Part shown: positions 48,081 through 57,648 of the stretch, one piece after another
Layout: each line of letters begins with the position of its first letter
Position numbering within the stretch: position 1 is the first letter of the stretch
Assembly (NCBI GenBank): GCA_948567375.1
Contig: OX419762.1
Location: 41,397,034-41,461,033 of the forward strand
DNA: 64,000 nucleotides
Direction: 5' to 3'
From: Lunularia cruciata
Lineage: Eukaryota > Streptophyta > Marchantiopsida > Lunulariales > Lunulariaceae
Position numbers and translations under genes: made by a program
The notes under the pieces: generated by a model
What the model saw: only the letters and a program-made list of their open reading frames with translations
Databases searched by the model: none
Told to the model about the DNA's origin: nothing

Positions 48081-48083
48081 GAC

Positions 48084-48803
48084 TGTAATACTCCGAGGAC
48101 AAGAGAAGAGAGAAAACACAGATTGCACACTCAAACATTCGATGCCCCAAGGGAGCACCTTCTCTTTATTATATAGACAAAGAGGATCTCCTCCAAGAAG
48201 CTCCACCATAGGATTAGGGACACACATAGGTGACATGTCAGCAAGCTCCACCCTTGGATTACTTACTTGGATGGGTGACCTGTCTGGTTGGTCAAACAAG
48301 CTTTGACCGGAGGGAATCCTTTAGGGAATCTTCTTGTAGGAATCTCAGAATCACGTGAGTAAGGTACCATTGGAAAGCTCTCAACGAGACAAATCAGGGA
48401 GGAGGGAAGGCCAACCTTTCTTCCATAGGGGGGGATCTGCACATTTTTGAGGCCTAATTCATCCATTTAGGCCTCCGAAATTGCCTTCAAAGATTTCAGG
48501 CATATTTTGGTTCCTACTCTATGAGTAGAAGTCCCCTTTTGTTGATAACTCTTTCTGATCTATTTAGTCCATCATGTGTAACATCCTTCCAGATGTTACC
48601 AAACCAATTCTCACCTTTAAATCATATGTCTAGCTATTGGTTCTAAGGTTCTCAAGTCTATTTCGGTTTCTGCCCTATTTGTAGAAGTACTCTTTTGGTG
48701 ATACTTCTATCTGATCTATTTTGACCATCATGTATAACATCATTCTAGAAGTTACCAAACTGAATTTCACATCTAGATCATATGGCTAACCCTTGGTATT
48801 ATA
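48084..48803 (-). repeat. 3' LTR of element C
   Basis: It is bounded by TGTAATAC at 48084 and GTATTATA at 48803, short inverted ends typical of LTRs with one end mutated. On the minus strand it follows the pol stop and a purine tract (AAAAGGAGGGAGGTC, about 48804-48818). A CTATATAATAAAG TATA-like stretch is near 48165-48180. No matching 5' LTR is found in the window. Confidence 0.75.
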
Positions 48804-48816
48804 GACCTCCCTCCTT

Positions 48817-49840
48817 TTAAGACACAATGTCCTCGTTGCGCAATTGTTGCTCAAATGCTTGTACCAACACCGGTGCATGTGCCAAATTGGCAGCGGGTTC
48901 CCAGGTTGCTTCATAGAGGGGGTAACCTTTCCATTGTACTAGATATTCCACCCGCAGATGGTGAGTACCACATATGCATTTTTGGAGAATCCGCTCCACT
49001 TCATATTCCTCCGTGCCATCAATGAGTGTCGGACAAGGTTGAATGTCATGTGTGGAAGGACCTTGGCCTGATCGGGAAGCATATCTGCGTTGTAGGGAGA
49101 CATGGAACACTGGATGGATCTTCATGTGTGGTGGTAGCTCAAGGTGATAGGCCACAGTGCCGATGCGACAAAGAATCGAGAAAGGCCCAATAAAACAAGG
49201 TCTGAGCTTACGAGATCCAACTAATGTGAGGTTGGTTGTCAATAGCCAAACTTGATCCTCAACATTGAACTCCATGTGCCTACGGTGTGCATCAGCATAC
49301 TACTTTTGTCAATTTTGCGCAATCTATAACCTATGCTTGGCGCTCTCCACACCTTGTTGGATTCTAGAAACAAATGTGTTGACTGCATCAACCTTGGTAG
49401 TCACTGGACGGATCTTCATCAAGCTAGAAGGTGTGAAGGGATGCTCACCATACATGAGGAAGAACGGAGTGACCTGGGTTGAGGCATTCACTGAATTGTT
49501 GTAAGCAAATTCCACCAACGGTAGTAGGGTGTCCCACCTCTCTTGCTCTTCTAAGGTGAAGCCGCGTAACATGTCTTCAATCGTGCGATTAGCCCACTTT
49601 GTTTGGCCATCTATTTGTGGGTGGTAAGCTATAGACATGGCCAAATTGGTTTTGAAGAAACCAAAGAGTGTTCGCCAAAACAAACTGGTGAATTGGGTGC
49701 CTCTATCGGTGATGAGTCCTCTAGACAAGCCATGGTGAGCAAAGACTGTATCTAAGTATAGTTGAGCTAGTTGTGGAGCGGTCACCTCCTTGGTAGTAGG
49801 GCGTACATGAATCATTTTGCTGAGACGGTCCACAAGGACC
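48817..49840 (-). pseudogene. Element C integrase core and chromodomain (distal part)
   Basis: On the minus strand the integrase core (VDRLSKMIHVRP, ITDRGTQFTS, AYHPQIDGQT, EFAYNNSVNAS) runs 49840-49324. After stops, the C-terminal part follows (49275-48817) with PPHMKIHPVFHVS and a chromodomain (EYEVERILQKC, VEYLVQWKGYPLYEATWEP). The residue after DGQT is lysine (codon 49597-49599) instead of the catalytic glutamate. The upstream part of the same protein lies beyond the inserted element D at 57649. Confidence 0.9.
49837..49840. repeat. Target-site duplication of element D, left copy (GACC)
   Basis: GACC precedes the D 5' LTR and recurs at 57645-57648. Four bases match. With one copy removed, the element C integrase reading frame is continuous across the junction. 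Confidence 0.8.
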
Positions 49841-50519
49841 TGTAACACCCATTTGTGCATGTGTGTGGTATTGTGATATTTAGCTTGGTATTACAAGTAC
49901 TTAAGAGATATTATTTATATAGAGATAAAGGATGGTTCTATATTAGTCATGGTTAGCTAAAGTTAGTCATAGCTAAGATAGATGGGACCTTACTTTAGAG
50001 GAAGTAGAAAAGATGAGCACCACTATTTTGGATTTTAGTGTGTTGACTTGGTATTATTCCTAGGTGTTTGGCTTTGGGGAAAGAGTTGAGAACTCTTGGG
50101 CCCGCAAGCCTTTTTGTTTTGGATTCTTATTTAGTCCAAGGATAGCCCATGTGAAGGAATCCTTGCTTTAGTGGTTGGGTCAAGATAAGGGGAATATGCC
50201 CATGTGAATGGATATTCCTTTCTACTTTTTGACTTTACTTGACTTTTAGTCTAGTAACTTGAGTTACTACGGTAATTAGTAACTTTGGTACGTAACTATT
50301 TCACAAGTATATAAACAAGGAGTGAGGAGGTACTCAACATCATTTCATTTGCAACTATCTCTCTCTCATTGAGTTCTCTAGTGAGCAATGTCTTGAGTCT
50401 TGGAGTGTTAGCCTTGGAGGAGTATGATGGAGTTGGGGTTCCTTGCCTTCTTAGTCCATGGTGCGCTACCATAATAGCCATCAGAGGTTCATCCTGAGTG
50501 AGAGACAGGCCGGCTCACA
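49841..50519 (+). repeat. 5' LTR of element D
   Basis: TGTAACACCC to GGCCGGCTCACA, 679 bp, with a TATATAAA box at 50308-50315. The transcript start is expected about 25-35 bases further on. Confidence 0.95.
50308..50315 (+). promoter_or_regulatory. TATA box of the D 5' LTR
   Basis: TATATAAA, followed by a pyrimidine-rich CTATCTCTCTCTC stretch near 50353-50367. Confidence 0.65.
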
Positions 50520-50523
50520 TTTT

Positions 50524-50540
50524 TGGTTCCGTTGCCGGGA
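50524..50540 (+). promoter_or_regulatory. Primer-binding site of element D (tRNA-Asp type)
   Basis: TGGTTCCGTTGCCGGGA begins four bases after the LTR. The plant tRNA-Asp complement is TGGCGCCGTTGCCGGGG, so there are mismatches at only a few positions. Confidence 0.75.
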
Positions 50541-51379
50541 CCTCTCTAGAAGGCAAGATAATGTTCCGCGTCCAATTCTACATTAGGCAGAAGGAGGCTA
50601 TGAGAGCTCACTTGGAGAGAACATTAGGAGAGGAGAGGGCTTAACTTATGTTAGAGAACCAAGATCCATTTGTATACCCTGTAGTTCATTATGATGTCTT
50701 TGAGGTGATTTTGTACATCTTGTACACATGAGAGGAATTGGAGAGATTGTGTGAGGTGGATTGCAGATTTTGGGGATTAAGGTGATTTTGGGCAAAATCT
50801 CAAGTTTGAGATCTGGACTTGAGATTTCTACACATGATAGCTTGGGTTATCTTTCAGTTAGCACACTTGAAAGTATTGAGAGAGCTTCTATGCGCACTGG
50901 GCTAGAATTTTTGAAAGTTGATAGGGTAAAGTGCTCCCGTAACTGCATGCTCTCTGGAAAATTGTACAGAGTCTGCCATTTCTTCAATAATTAGTGAATT
51001 GTCCTGAAAATTTCCAAGAAAATTCAGTGCATTGTATCCTACCTGGTGACACAAAAATTAGAGAGAGATCATTTTTGCGCAGTGCGTTATGAGTTTTTGA
51101 AGTGAGGGGGGTGGTTTTCAGACCAAATCTGAAATATGGGTGCTGAATAGAAAGGTGTCTAGGCCAAATGGCTCGATGAAAAGATCTAAAATTTTGCAGG
51201 GAGGGACGCCCTAGAGTTTTGATCAAGTGTGGAAAATTTCAGAGGACTGTGACATATTAGTTGGGAGATTTGAGTGACATTGTGAGGAAGGGTCAATTCT
51301 GCAGAGTGGAGATCTCATGCATGAGAAGTTTGAGATCAACAAAAAGCATGTTTGAGTGTTTAGATTCATCTTGGGGAAC
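50541..51379 (+). other. Leader of element D, no clear protein
   Basis: Between the primer site and the first zinc-knuckle ORF. A 24-codon ORF begins at ATG 50561, and a 77-codon frame at 50761-50994 has no recognisable motif and begins without an ATG. The region may hold packaging signals. Confidence 0.5.
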
Positions 51380-51697
51380 ATGGAGAGTCATCAAGAGTGG
51401 AAATTGAGATTATGCAAGGTTCCCCAAGGGTTTGAGGTGATTGTAGGGGTGGATTTGAGGAAAAGAGAGTTTACAATAGAATTTGAAGAGAGTGTTGAGA
51501 GGATCCAAAAACCTACACCACTTGGAGGAAAGAGTGAGTCTAAGTGCTTTCTATGTGGAGAGAAGGGACATAAGGCAAGTTCATGTCCATTGACCTTTGA
51601 GAGCAAGAGATTGAGGGAAAGGAGAGGCTTACTTGACTTGGGTTTGCATGTTGGACCTTCTTCACCAAGATTGGGAGGGAGAAGATCTAAGACCTAA
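51380..51697 (+). CDS. Accessory leader ORF of element D with a CCHC zinc knuckle (105 aa)
   Basis: First ATG at 51380 (MESHQEWKLRLCKVPQGFEV); the frame is open slightly further upstream. Residues 1-50 are mixed beta-like sequence. A knuckle CFLCGEKGHKASSC (C-x2-C-x4-H-x4-C, about residues 57-70) follows, then a basic tail. The ORF is in the same frame as gag-pol but separated from it by stops. The region around the knuckle resembles the nucleic-acid-binding part of plant gag-like proteins. A separate zinc-knuckle ORF before gag is not usual in Ty3/gypsy elements. Function unknown; an RNA-binding or silencing-related role is only a guess. Confidence 0.5.
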   Translation: MESHQEWKLRLCKVPQGFEVIVGVDLRKREFTIEFEESVERIQKPTPLGGKSESKCFLCGEKGHKASSCPLTFESKRLRERRGLLDLGLHVGPSSPRLGGRRSKT

Positions 51698-51854
51698 GGA
51701 GTTGTGTGAGGTTTGTGGAGTTGAAGGACTTCCAAAAGGACATGAGTGTAGTGGAGTAAAAGCACTTTTGGAAACTTTGGTGAAGGATCTTGGAGAGAGT
51801 CTTAGTACAGCTATAGAAATACTACCACCTTCATCAGCTAGTTCTCAAGATTAG
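51633..51854 (+). CDS. Second accessory leader ORF of element D (about 73 aa), Cys/His motif
   Basis: It overlaps the end of the previous ORF in the +1 frame. The motif CEVCGVEGLPKGHEC (C-x2-C-x8-H-x-C) precedes an amphipathic segment (VKALLETLVKDLGESLSTAI). The overlap at 51633-51697 would allow a +1 shift to join the two, giving one protein with two Cys/His motifs. This is a reading of the sequence; expression is not shown. Confidence 0.4.
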   Translation: MTWVCMLDLLHQDWEGEDLRPKELCEVCGVEGLPKGHECSGVKALLETLVKDLGESLSTAIEILPPSSASSQD

Positions 51855-52090
51855 TGATGGAGATAATCTTTCATCTTATGGATAAACTATCCATGAGAGT
51901 TAGATTAATATGCACTCTAGGATTTGATGTTGCTATAGAAATCTTGGAGCAACCTGAACCTTTTGTGTTCCCTAGAGTGGATTATTCTCAGATGGTGTTA
52001 GTCATGTATATACTCTATTAGTAATAGAGTGAGAGAAAAGAAAAGAGGAAAAAAAAAATTGAGAGAAAAGAAAGATAGTGAGGGGTTAAG

Positions 52091-55000
52091 ATGGGGAAAC
52101 TTCCGGTTTTCTTTGGCAAGGATGGAGAAGATATGGAGGCCTTTGTGAGAGACTTCAAGAGAGCTTGCATAGGAAACAATGAGAGGAGGAAGAATGAGTG
52201 GGCCTCATTATTACCAGATTTCTTTGAGGATGCAGCACTTACATGGTATGAGTCAGAATACCAAAAGAGAGAGAGGAGAGAGGGGGAAGAGGAGTCTTGG
52301 GAGACTTTGACTTCAGCACTCATTGAGAACTTTCTTCCTGATGAGAGTTATGAGAGATTGATGAGTGAGGTTACATTTCTCAAGCAAGGAGATGGAGAGA
52401 AAGTGAGGGTCTATGTGGAAAGAGTGGAAAAGTTGGAGTCCAGATTTCACATAGTGTTGAGGAAGGGTGGGGATGATGTGGAGACTACAATGATTGGCAT
52501 AGGGGCCATGCTCACCAAGAATTTTGTGGGAGGATTGAGACCACAAATTAGAAGCAAGGTGAGATATGAGAAACCTTCTTCCAAGGTTGAAGCTATCAAG
52601 ATCGCAATTCGTATGGAGGAGAGTTTGGAAGGGGATGAGAGTGATTTGGTGGTGAAGGAGGTTGTGCATCCTCCTCAAGGCTACAAGTATGGTGGAACTT
52701 CTGATACTTTGGTGACAAGGGTTGCACCACAAGTAGTAGTTGCTCCAATTCTTACACCTCCACCAAAAGATCCACTCCAAACCATCACAGAACAACTTGC
52801 GGATCTCAAGATCAATGTGGTGCAACTATGGGAGAAGAGAGAGGTGGATCAGAATGTAGGGAGAGGACCTAGGAGTTATGGAAACTATCCATATAGAGGA
52901 GGCCAACCAGCCAACAATTTCAATGATAGAAATTGTTTTGGTTGTGGAGGAAGAGGCCATATCCAAAGGAATTGCCCAAATTCCACTTACCATGGAGGAA
53001 GGGGTTATGAGGGAGCCAATAGAGGGAAAGAGGGAGGTAGTGAAACCCAAGTGGCTCCTAATCCCAACAAAGGTAAGGGGATAGCATCCATAGATGTGGT
53101 TGAGAGCAAGTATGAGAAGAGAGAGTGCTCAAACTCCAAGGGTCTTAATTTGGAGCTTTTGGCACAAGAGAAGAAGAGAGCTCGTTTTGCAGAGGATGTT
53201 CACTCTTCTCAAGGATTTACTTCAAGCAAGGATACTCCTATGTCTACTAGGAGCACTCGCACCTCAACACCATCAACAACAAAGACTCCAAGGAAGAAGT
53301 TGGGGATGGAGGACTTCTTGATCTCAAAGCAACAATGGAACTACAATGTGTTGGAGGATGTTGGTAGTCACAAGGCTAACATCACAGTGGGCCAATTAAT
53401 TGCTTTGAACCCTACCTTGAGAAAGGAGCTTAGAGGTGGTTTGAGTTCTACAAGGAGCAAAAAGAAGAAGAAGGCAAAAGTTCCAGTATCAATGGGGGTG
53501 GTGGATGCCAAGCCAGCACCATGGGAGGCTTGTGAATATGCCTCCAAGATTGATGTGAGAGTGAATGGTCACAACATCAAGGATGCATTGGTTGATGGAG
53601 GATCAACAGTGAATGCCATGTCAGAAAGGTTGATGAAGAAGTTGGGTATGATACCCTCAAGACCTTCAACATTTGTGGTGAGCATGGCAAACAAGCAACA
53701 AGTTCGACCAGTAGGGGTGATGGATAAGGTGGTAGTTTCAGTTATGGGAGTTCAAAATCTCATGACTTTCCAAGTCTTGAAGGATTCAAGCTATGACTTA
53801 CTTCTTGGGAGGCCATGGTTGAGAGCAGCACGCACAACTGATCGATGGCACAAAGGGTACTTGAGGATTGGGCCATCAAACCATAGAGTCACTGTTCCTG
53901 TGACTAACACCACCAACACTTCACATTCAGATACCCCATCTTCTAATTATTGGGAATCAGATTCTGAAGAAGGAGCTTCAGGTGTGGACACAAGCATGGA
54001 AGAGGAGACTTCCACGGAGGAGGATGAATCTGAATCTGATTCAGATGTGTATCCCTTGTGTGCTATGGATTTTGCACCTAAGCCAGAGGTTTTGAAGGAC
54101 CCAGATAAATCACCATTGACACTTGAGGAGGTAGAGAGAAGGTTATCTACCCTCAAGTATGGCCCAAATGTTACCAAGGAGGAGAAGGTGAGATTTGAGG
54201 AGATTTTCCGCAAGTTCATCCATGTGTTTGCTTTTAGTTACAAGGATTTGAAGGAAGTCACCTTGGAGGAGCACAAGATAGAGGTGGAGTCACATGCAAG
54301 ACCAATCCGCCAAAAGCAATGTCGCATTAGCCCACCAATATCTTTGGTTGTGAAGGAGGAGATTGATAAGCTCAAGGAGGTTGGATTTATCTTTGAGGTG
54401 GAGAATTCAGAATGGGTGTCTCCAATTGTCATTGTGAAGAAAAAGAATGGCAAGCTTCGGGTATGTGTGGATTACAAGAAGCTTAATGCTGTTACCAAGA
54501 AGGACTACTACCCATTGCCATTCATTGATGAGATCTTGGAGGAGGTTGCAGGTCATGAGAGGTACAGTTTTGGAGATGGTTATAGTGGATATAACCAAAT
54601 AAAGATTGCACCAGAGCATCAACAACTCACCACATTCACCACACCTTGGGGAACTTATGCTTTCAAGGTCATGCCTTTTGGGCTTTGCAATGCTCCAGCC
54701 ACATTCCAACGGTTCATGAACAAGGTATTTGAACCTTTCATTGGGAAATTTGTGAGAGATTTCATTGATGACTTTTGTGTCTATGGGAGCAAGGAGGAGC
54801 ACTTTGAGCACCTAATCAAAGTCTTGCAACGCTTGGATGCGGCAAATGCATCACTCAACCCAGAGAAGTGCATTTTTGGATGTGAAGAAGGTCTACTTTT
54901 GGGGCACATCATCTCCAAGGATGGAATAGCAGTTGATCCTGAGAAGGTGAGGAAAATCTCAGACCTTCCATTCCCTTCAAGCTTGACAAAGTTACGCCAA

Positions 55001-56917
55001 TTCTTGGGAATGGTTGGGTACTATAGGAGGTTCATCTTCTCATTTTCCAACAAGGCTTATGCATTGACCATCTACATGAAGAAGGGTGTAGATTACATGG
55101 TGATTTTGGAAGACAAGGAGGCTCTCAAAGCTTTTGAGGAGCTCAAGCAATCCCTTGTTGTAGCTCCAATTCTTGCTAAACCTGATTGGAGTAAGCCTTT
55201 CATCCTCTACACTGATGCTTCTAATGTAGCTATAGGATGCACTCTTAGTCAATTAGACCAAGATGGGCATGATCATCCAATAGCTTATGCTAGTAGGCAG
55301 ATGGTTTCAGCAGAGAAGAACTACTCTGTCACAGAGAGAGAAGGGTTGGCAGTGATCTTTGGTCTCAAGAAGTTTAGACACTACTTGATTGGAGGGAAAG
55401 CCACAATTGTCACGGATCACAAGGCTTTGAAGTACATCTTCAACAAGCCTAATGTTGAAGGGAGACTAGCAAGGTGGATGATACTCTTGTCTGAGTATGA
55501 CTACACAATTGAGGATAGGCCAGGAAAGAAACATGCAAATGCTGATTTGTTATCTAGAGCCTATGATCATGATGGAGATGAGCCAGTAGATGATTCCTTC
55601 CCGGATGAGGAGCTCATGACAATCTCAGTCACTCAAGAGATTCCAATGGAGTACAAGGAGATTGTGGATTTTGTGACAAGAGGTAACTATCCAGAAGGGA
55701 TGCATGCTAGGGAGAGGAAGGCCCTTGCAGCAAGATCTAGACCTTACACAATGGTGGAGGATATTCTTTTTCACCAAGGAGCAGATGGTCTACTTCGAAG
55801 AGCAGTGGGTAAGGAAGAGTCTATCTTACTCATAAAGGAGTTTCATGAAGGTTTAGTATGTGGAGGACACTTTGCAGGAAAGGTGACTGCTTTCAAGATT
55901 CTAGATGCAGGTTACCATTGGAGAGGGATTTTCAAGGATTGTCTTGATTATTGCAAAACTTGTCATGTTTGTCAAGCTTTTGCTAGAAAGTCTACATCCA
56001 CTCCACCACTTAGATCAATTCCATTGCTAGGACCTTTTGAGAAGTGGGGAATTGATTTTGTAGGACCTCTCAATAGAACCCCAAGGAACAATCGGTACAT
56101 TGTGGTAGTTACTGATTACCTTACCAAGTGGGTTGAGGCTAGACCATTGAGGGACAAGAATGAAGATGAAGTGGGTAGATTTCTTTATGAACGCATTATC
56201 ACTAGGTTTGGATGCCCTTTGGAGTTGGTTTCTGATAGAGGAGGAGAGTTTACAGGAAGCATTACTACAGCCATGCTACGACATTTCTCTATCACACATA
56301 GAGTAACTACATCCTATAAGCCAAATTCCAATGGCTTGGCAGAGAGAACCAATCAGACCTTGTGCATGATGTTGGCCAAAGATGCAGAAATGGAGGGGGC
56401 TAAACATCATTGGGACAAGAGGATTCATGCAGTTTTGTGGGAGTATAGGACAACCATGAAGACTTCCACTGGATATTCTCCATTCCAATTGGTGTATGGT
56501 ATTGAGTCTACCTTACCTATTCACTTTGATCTTCCTACCTTCCAAAGCATTCATAGGAGATTGAAGAAAGCACAAGGAAGTGATGCAGGGAAGTCAAGGA
56601 AGGATCAACTCATGGAGTTGGAAGAGGCAAGAGCAGTTGCTATGGTTCGAGTGGAGCAAGCCCAAAGGAAACAAAAGGAGAGCTATGACAAGAGGCAAGG
56701 CAAGAAGAAGGTGGAGCCTTTCAAAGAAGGTGATTGGGTAATGTTGTTTGATTCCATTCGATTCAAGAGAGTGCAAAAGAAGTTTTTGCCTAAGTACTTT
56801 GGACCTTTCATAGTAGAGAAGGTGTGGGGCAATTACACCTATGATCTCAAGGAGTTGGGAGGAAGACACTTTGATAGGATTAACCATGATAAGTTGAAGA
56901 TGTACCATAGAAGGTAG
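52091..56917 (+). CDS. Gag-pol polyprotein of element D (1608 aa, uninterrupted)
   Basis: ATG at 52091 follows a purine-rich leader. Residues 1-180 are capsid-type gag (LTWYESEYQKR). A knuckle CFGCGGRGHIQRNC lies at 282-295. The protease has ALVDGGSTVNAMS, with D502-G-G where most relatives have D-S/T-G. RT has VCVDYKKLN (791-799), MPFGLCNAPATF and FIDDF with D893 and D894. RNase H begins YTDAS (D1042) and includes VTDHKALKYIF. The integrase zinc finger runs from H1252 to the CKTCHVC cysteines (C1288 onward). The core has D1322, D1382 and E1418, exact D,D-35-E spacing. It ends in a GPFIVEKVW-type tail with no chromodomain. Gag and pol share one frame. Nothing in the sequence rules out activity. 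Confidence 0.95.
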   Translation: MGKLPVFFGKDGEDMEAFVRDFKRACIGNNERRKNEWASLLPDFFEDAALTWYESEYQKRERREGEEESWETLTSALIENFLPDESYERLMSEVTFLKQGDGEKVRVYVERVEKLESRFHIVLRKGGDDVETTMIGIGAMLTKNFVGGLRPQIRSKVRYEKPSSKVEAIKIAIRMEESLEGDESDLVVKEVVHPPQGYKYGGTSDTLVTRVAPQVVVAPILTPPPKDPLQTITEQLADLKINVVQLWEKREVDQNVGRGPRSYGNYPYRGGQPANNFNDRNCFGCGGRGHIQRNCPNSTYHGGRGYEGANRGKEGGSETQVAPNPNKGKGIASIDVVESKYEKRECSNSKGLNLELLAQEKKRARFAEDVHSSQGFTSSKDTPMSTRSTRTSTPSTTKTPRKKLGMEDFLISKQQWNYNVLEDVGSHKANITVGQLIALNPTLRKELRGGLSSTRSKKKKKAKVPVSMGVVDAKPAPWEACEYASKIDVRVNGHNIKDALVDGGSTVNAMSERLMKKLGMIPSRPSTFVVSMANKQQVRPVGVMDKVVVSVMGVQNLMTFQVLKDSSYDLLLGRPWLRAARTTDRWHKGYLRIGPSNHRVTVPVTNTTNTSHSDTPSSNYWESDSEEGASGVDTSMEEETSTEEDESESDSDVYPLCAMDFAPKPEVLKDPDKSPLTLEEVERRLSTLKYGPNVTKEEKVRFEEIFRKFIHVFAFSYKDLKEVTLEEHKIEVESHARPIRQKQCRISPPISLVVKEEIDKLKEVGFIFEVENSEWVSPIVIVKKKNGKLRVCVDYKKLNAVTKKDYYPLPFIDEILEEVAGHERYSFGDGYSGYNQIKIAPEHQQLTTFTTPWGTYAFKVMPFGLCNAPATFQRFMNKVFEPFIGKFVRDFIDDFCVYGSKEEHFEHLIKVLQRLDAANASLNPEKCIFGCEEGLLLGHIISKDGIAVDPEKVRKISDLPFPSSLTKLRQFLGMVGYYRRFIFSFSNKAYALTIYMKKGVDYMVILEDKEALKAFEELKQSLVVAPILAKPDWSKPFILYTDASNVAIGCTLSQLDQDGHDHPIAYASRQMVSAEKNYSVTEREGLAVIFGLKKFRHYLIGGKATIVTDHKALKYIFNKPNVEGRLARWMILLSEYDYTIEDRPGKKHANADLLSRAYDHDGDEPVDDSFPDEELMTISVTQEIPMEYKEIVDFVTRGNYPEGMHARERKALAARSRPYTMVEDILFHQGADGLLRRAVGKEESILLIKEFHEGLVCGGHFAGKVTAFKILDAGYHWRGIFKDCLDYCKTCHVCQAFARKSTSTPPLRSIPLLGPFEKWGIDFVGPLNRTPRNNRYIVVVTDYLTKWVEARPLRDKNEDEVGRFLYERIITRFGCPLELVSDRGGEFTGSITTAMLRHFSITHRVTTSYKPNSNGLAERTNQTLCMMLAKDAEMEGAKHHWDKRIHAVLWEYRTTMKTSTGYSPFQLVYGIESTLPIHFDLPTFQSIHRRLKKAQGSDAGKSRKDQLMELEEARAVAMVRVEQAQRKQKESYDKRQGKKKVEPFKEGDWVMLFDSIRFKRVQKKFLPKYFGPFIVEKVWGNYTYDLKELGGRHFDRINHDKLKMYHRR

Positions 56918-56950
56918 AGAGACCTTCACTTTGAGGACAAAGTGAAAACT

Positions 56951-56965
56951 TAGTCCGGGGGTAAA
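56951..56965 (+). promoter_or_regulatory. Polypurine tract region of element D
   Basis: CCGGGGGTAAA lies directly before the 3' LTR. Confidence 0.7.
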
Positions 56966-57644
56966 TGTAACACCCATTTGTGCATGTGTGTGGTATTGTG
57001 ATATTTAGCTTGGTATTACAAGTACTTAAGAGATATTATTTATATAGAGATAAAGGATGGTTCTATATTAGTCATGGTTAGCTAAAGTTAGTCATAGCTA
57101 AGATAGATGGGACCTTACTTTAGAGGAAGTAGAAAAGATGAGCACCACTATTTTGGATTTTAGTGTGTTGACTTGGTATTATTCCTAGGTGTTTGGCTTT
57201 GGGGAAAGAGTTGAGAACTCTTGGGCCCGCAAGCCTTTTTGTTTTGGATTCTTATTTAGTCCAAGGATAGCCCATGTGAAGGAATCCTTGCTTTAGTGGT
57301 TGGGTCAAGATAAGGGGAATATGCCCATGTGAATGGATATTCCTTTCTACTTTTTGACTTTACTTGACTTTTAGTCTAGTAACTTGAGTTACTACGGTAA
57401 TTAGTAACTTTGGTACGTAACTATTTCACAAGTATATAAACAAGGAGTGAGGAGGTACTCAACATCATTTCATTTGCAACTATCTCTCTCTCATTGAGTT
57501 CTCTAGTGAGCAATGTCTTGAGTCTTGGAGTGTTAGCCTTGGAGGAGTATGATGGAGTTGGGGTTCCTTGCCTTCTTAGTCCATGGTGCGCTACCATAAT
57601 AGCCATCAGAGGTTCATCCTGAGTGAGAGACAGGCCGGCTCACA
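56966..57644 (+). repeat. 3' LTR of element D
   Basis: 679 bp, with no difference found from the 5' LTR. Confidence 0.95.
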
Positions 57645-57648
57645 GACC
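57645..57648. repeat. Target-site duplication of element D, right copy (GACC)
   Basis: Matches 49837-49840. Confidence 0.8.

Larger units (their letters stand above)
44535..48083 (+). mobile_element. Family A element 5' half: LTR/leader and gag, decayed
   Basis: The 458-type unit (44535-44997) is followed by a leader of about 1.3 kb colinear with the inverted copy at 4.0-6.0 kb, then by gag. The gag frame starts at ATG 46335 (MREEIDSELEFDTRVDP) and is broken by stops and by at least one shift near 46860-47240. It ends in a zinc knuckle and a Ser/Thr-rich tail. No pol follows; the family C LTR starts at 48084. The pol at 1-3260 probably shows what the missing half looked like. Confidence 0.75.
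49841..57644 (+). mobile_element. Young, apparently intact Ty3/gypsy element, family D (7804 bp), nested in element C
   Basis: LTRs of 679 bp at 49841-50519 and 56966-57644 are identical in my base-by-base reading. A tRNA-Asp-like primer site, a long leader, a single gag-pol ORF without stops and a polypurine tract are all present. Insertion is in the integrase of element C. There is no chromodomain. The primer site and lack of chromodomain point to a non-chromovirus lineage (Tat/Athila-like side), which would need an RT tree to confirm. Confidence 0.95.

Noticed and set aside
50296..50481. A 61-codon minus-strand ORF repeated identically at 57421-57606
   Set aside because: It lies inside the two identical LTRs of element D, antisense to transcription, and has no motif. 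It is duplicated only because the LTRs are.
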